A DNA stretch of 8,584 nucleotides from contig RDDY01000314.1 of NCBI GenBank assembly GCA_003852805.1, positions 1 through 8,584 of the forward strand, in the 5' to 3' direction. The DNA comes from Chryseobacterium sp. (GTDB lineage: Bacteria; Bacteroidota; Bacteroidia; Flavobacteriales; Weeksellaceae). The notes below the pieces were generated by a model that did not search any database, had not been told where the DNA came from, and saw only the letters and a program-made list of their open reading frames with translations. Positions 6,889 to 8,584 of this stretch are shown here, piece after piece. Positions within the stretch are counted from its first letter, which is position 1. Each line of letters begins with the position of its first letter. Both the position numbers and the translations under genes were made by a program.

Positions 6889-6907
6889 GTCGAAAAGGCC
6901 GATGCGC

Positions 6908-8383
6908 TTAATACGCCTTGGCAAACAGCACCCTACGTTTGGAAGGACGGCCGCTGATCAGTGAGTGTCCTTCTTCTTCCGCAGCATCCAGCGGAATACA
7001 GCGAATGGTGGCCTTGGTTTCCTCTTTTATTTGTTCCTCTTCTTCCGCGGTTCCGTCCCAGTGTGCAGAAATGAAACCGCCTTTTTCTTCCAGAACTTTC
7101 TTGAACTCTTCGTAAGTGTCGACCTTGGTGATGTGACTGTCACGGAAGGCTTTGGCTCGGTCAAACAGCGATTGTTGGATTTCCGCCAGAAGTGTTTCGA
7201 TATAATCTTCGATTCCGTCCAAGCTTACCGATTCCTTGGTCAGGGTGTCTCGGCGAGCGATCTCGGCCGTATTGTTTGCAATGTCTTTCGGGCCCAAGGC
7301 AATTCTTACAGGAACTCCTTTCAGCTCGTACTCGGCAAATTTCCAGCCCGGTTTGTATTCCGTACGGTCGTCGTATTTTGCGTAGATGCCTTTTGCTTTC
7401 AGTTTCGCCAAGATATCGTCGGCTACTTTGCTGATCTCTGCCAATTGTTCGTCGCCTTTAAAGATGGGAACAATCACAACGGGGATTGGTGCCAGCGTAG
7501 GAGGCAATACCAAGCCGTGATCATCCGAATGGGTCATCACCAAAGCGCCCATCAGTCGGGTAGAAGTGCCCCAAGAGGTGGCCCAGGCGTATTCCAATTT
7601 GCCCTCGCGGTTGGTGAATTTAACATCGAAAGCTTTGGCGAAGTTTTGACCCAGGAAATGCGAAGTTCCGGCCTGCAAAGCTTTACCGTCCTGCATCATG
7701 GCTTCTATGCAATAGGTCTCGTCTGCGCCGGCAAAACGCTCCGACGGTGTTTTTACGCCGCGTACCACGGGAATGGCCATAAAGTTCTCTGCAAAATCTG
7801 CATAAACCTCCAACATCTGTTCTGTCTCTGCCACCGCCTCCTCGCGTGTGGCGTGCGCCGTGTGTCCTTCTTGCCAAAGGAATTCTGCGGTACGCAAGAA
7901 CAAGCGTGTGCGCATCTCCCAGCGCACCACATTGGCCCATTGGTTAATCAGGATCGGCAGGTCTCGGTACGACTGAATCCAACCTTTGTAAGTATTCCAT
8001 ATAATGGCTTCCGAAGTAGGTCTGACGATCAACTCTTCTTCCAATCTGGCGTTGGGATCAACGATGAGTTTGCCCGGATTGTCGGGGTCGTTTTTCAATC
8101 GATAGTGGGTAACCACCGCGCATTCTTTGGCAAAACCTTCGGCGTTTTTTTCCTCGGCTTCAAACAGGCTCTTCGGTACAAACAGCGGGAAGTAAGCGTT
8201 CTGGTGCCCGGTCTCTTTGAACTTGCGGTCCATCTCGTCGCGCATTTTTTCCCAGATGGCGTAGCCGTACGGCTTTATCACCATAGAGCCGCGCACGCCG
8301 CTGTTCTCTGCCAGGTCGGCTTTGACCACCAATTCATTATACCATTTGCTGTAGTTCTCTGCTCGTGAAGTAAGTTTTGCCAT
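6908..8383 (-). CDS. proS: Prolyl-tRNA synthetase, archaeal/eukaryal type
   Basis: ProRS attaches proline to tRNA-Pro in the cytoplasm. At 491 residues it is the short class II form without the bacterial editing insertion between motifs 2 and 3. Visible are RPTSEA (121-126) of the proline-binding site, motif 2 from RWE (154-156) through [13 protein letters not shown] (165-177), the [13 protein letters not shown] loop (236-248) and motif 3 around [11 protein letters not shown] with Arg276. An anticodon-binding domain follows at about 300-405, then the C-terminal domain specific to this type, ending in the conserved RVLFAKAY. The tail keeps only Cys462 of the cysteines that bind zinc in some archaeal relatives. 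The ATG at 8383 gives the expected [19 protein letters not shown] start. No terminator was seen in the 76 bases before the next gene. Confidence 0.96.
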   Translation of the reverse strand: MAKLTSRAENYSKWYNELVVKADLAENSGVRGSMVIKPYGYAIWEKMRDEMDRKFKETGHQNAYFPLFVPKSLFEAEEKNAEGFAKECAVVTHYRLKNDPDNPGKLIVDPNARLEEELIVRPTSEAIIWNTYKGWIQSYRDLPILINQWANVVRWEMRTRLFLRTAEFLWQEGHTAHATREEAVAETEQMLEVYADFAENFMAIPVVRGVKTPSERFAGADETYCIEAMMQDGKALQAGTSHFLGQNFAKAFDVKFTNREGKLEYAWATSWGTSTRLMGALVMTHSDDHGLVLPPTLAPIPVVIVPIFKGDEQLAEISKVADDILAKLKAKGIYAKYDDRTEYKPGWKFAEYELKGVPVRIALGPKDIANNTAEIARRDTLTKESVSLDGIEDYIETLLAEIQQSLFDRAKAFRDSHITKVDTYEEFKKVLEEKGGFISAHWDGTAEEEEQIKEETKATIRCIPLDAAEEEGHSLISGRPSKRRVLFAKAY

Positions 8384-8449
8384 TTTCGTTGTTCGGAGAT
8401 TTTAACTTTCGGGCCGACTTTTCATCTAAAAAATAAATGTTAATTTACC

Positions 8450-8477
8450 GCAGATATTCAATGGGAAATTGGTCTGC
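8450..8477. repeat. Imperfect inverted repeat in the proS upstream region
   Basis: GCAGA (8450-8454) pairs with TCTGC (8473-8477), and inside it CAAT (8459-8462) pairs with ATTG (8468-8471), leaving small unequal bulges. In RNA it would be a modest stem-loop, in the proS leader if the promoter at 8499-8506 is used. There is no T-tract, so it does not look like a terminator. Confidence 0.35.
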
Positions 8478-8498
8478 TTTTGGTATTTTCGGCCATTG

Positions 8499-8506
8499 CA
8501 AAGATA
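8499..8506 (-). promoter_or_regulatory. Possible -7 element for proS
   Basis: On the minus strand 8506-8499 reads TATCTTTG, a full match to the Bacteroidota -7 consensus. The only TTTG upstream (8524-8521) is 14 bases away, closer than the usual 17-23, so the -33 element is poor. Starting here would leave a leader of about 108 bases before proS. A competing choice is TTG (8461-8459), 23 bases, then TATTTTTT (8435-8428), giving a leader of about 40 bases. Confidence 0.4.
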
Positions 8507-8529
8507 GTTAAATAATAAACCAAAATATT

Positions 8530-8584
8530 ATGAAAAGCTTTAGATATAAAAACCGTCTGAGTCGGCTGTTACGCGGCGGTCTGC
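8530..8584 (+). CDS. Probable start of a divergent plus-strand gene, cut by the window edge
   Basis: An ATG at 8530 opens a frame of 18 codons running off the window, beginning M-K-S-F-R-Y-K-N-R. The start is basic and is followed by RLSRLLRGGL, which could lead into a signal peptide or simply be a basic N-terminus; the hydrophobic part would lie beyond the edge. The A-rich sequence just before the ATG is typical of gene starts in this genome. It would be transcribed away from proS. No clear promoter was found for it, and the product cannot be identified. Confidence 0.4.
   Translation, partial: MKSFRYKNRLSRLLRGGL

Noticed and set aside
6965..8368. 467-codon open frame on the plus strand, opposite proS
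   Set aside because: Its codons lie exactly opposite the proS codons, so it stays open simply because proS avoids TTA, CTA and TCA codons. The protein resembles nothing I know, while proS is unmistakable.
1..8584. Signs of mobile elements, CRISPR, tRNA/rRNA genes, toxin-antitoxin or defence genes
   Set aside because: No transposase, integrase, terminal repeats, regularly spaced repeats, cloverleaf-like sequence or known defence domain was seen by eye; all sizeable frames are housekeeping genes or their antisense shadows.

Overview
The window reads as ordinary chromosome from a Bacteroidota bacterium, most likely class Flavobacteriia and perhaps near the Weeksellaceae/Chryseobacterium group. 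The clues are gene starts preceded by A-rich sequence instead of a Shine-Dalgarno, promoter-like elements of the TTG ... TAnnTTTG type, a DnaJ with only two of four zinc-finger motifs, an archaeal/eukaryal-type prolyl-tRNA synthetase, and a DUF937-OmpA fusion protein. The class is fairly secure; the family is an inference from memory of such proteins, not from a search.

Layout: all seven complete genes lie on the minus strand, so transcription runs right to left. From the right end: the first codons of a probable plus-strand gene (8530 to the edge); a divergent promoter region; proS (6908-8383); a DUF937/OmpA envelope protein (5467-6831) closed by a perfect hairpin terminator (5421-5448); grpE (4798-5334) and dnaJ (3661-4779), an 18-nt-spaced chaperone operon closed by a second strong terminator (3611-3637); an exported isoaspartyl peptidase/L-asparaginase (2551-3549); an ABC ATPase (1593-2498) and its ABC-2 permease (299-1585), 7 nt apart; and a non-coding stretch with a promoter facing the probable start of another minus-strand gene at the left edge (1-16).

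Functionally, grpE-dnaJ supply the co-chaperones of DnaK (dnaK is not here). The ABC pair forms one exporter-type complex of unknown substrate. ProS charges tRNA-Pro. The DUF937/OmpA protein probably links the inner membrane to the cell wall. The asparaginase probably degrades isoaspartyl dipeptides or asparagine outside the cytoplasm. No mobile element, CRISPR array, RNA gene, phage gene or defence system is visible, and I found no convincing new system. The points worth a second look are domain-level oddities (the DnaJ zinc centre, the DUF937-OmpA topology, the zinc-less ProRS tail), the promoter pattern, and small palindromes in two intergenic regions.
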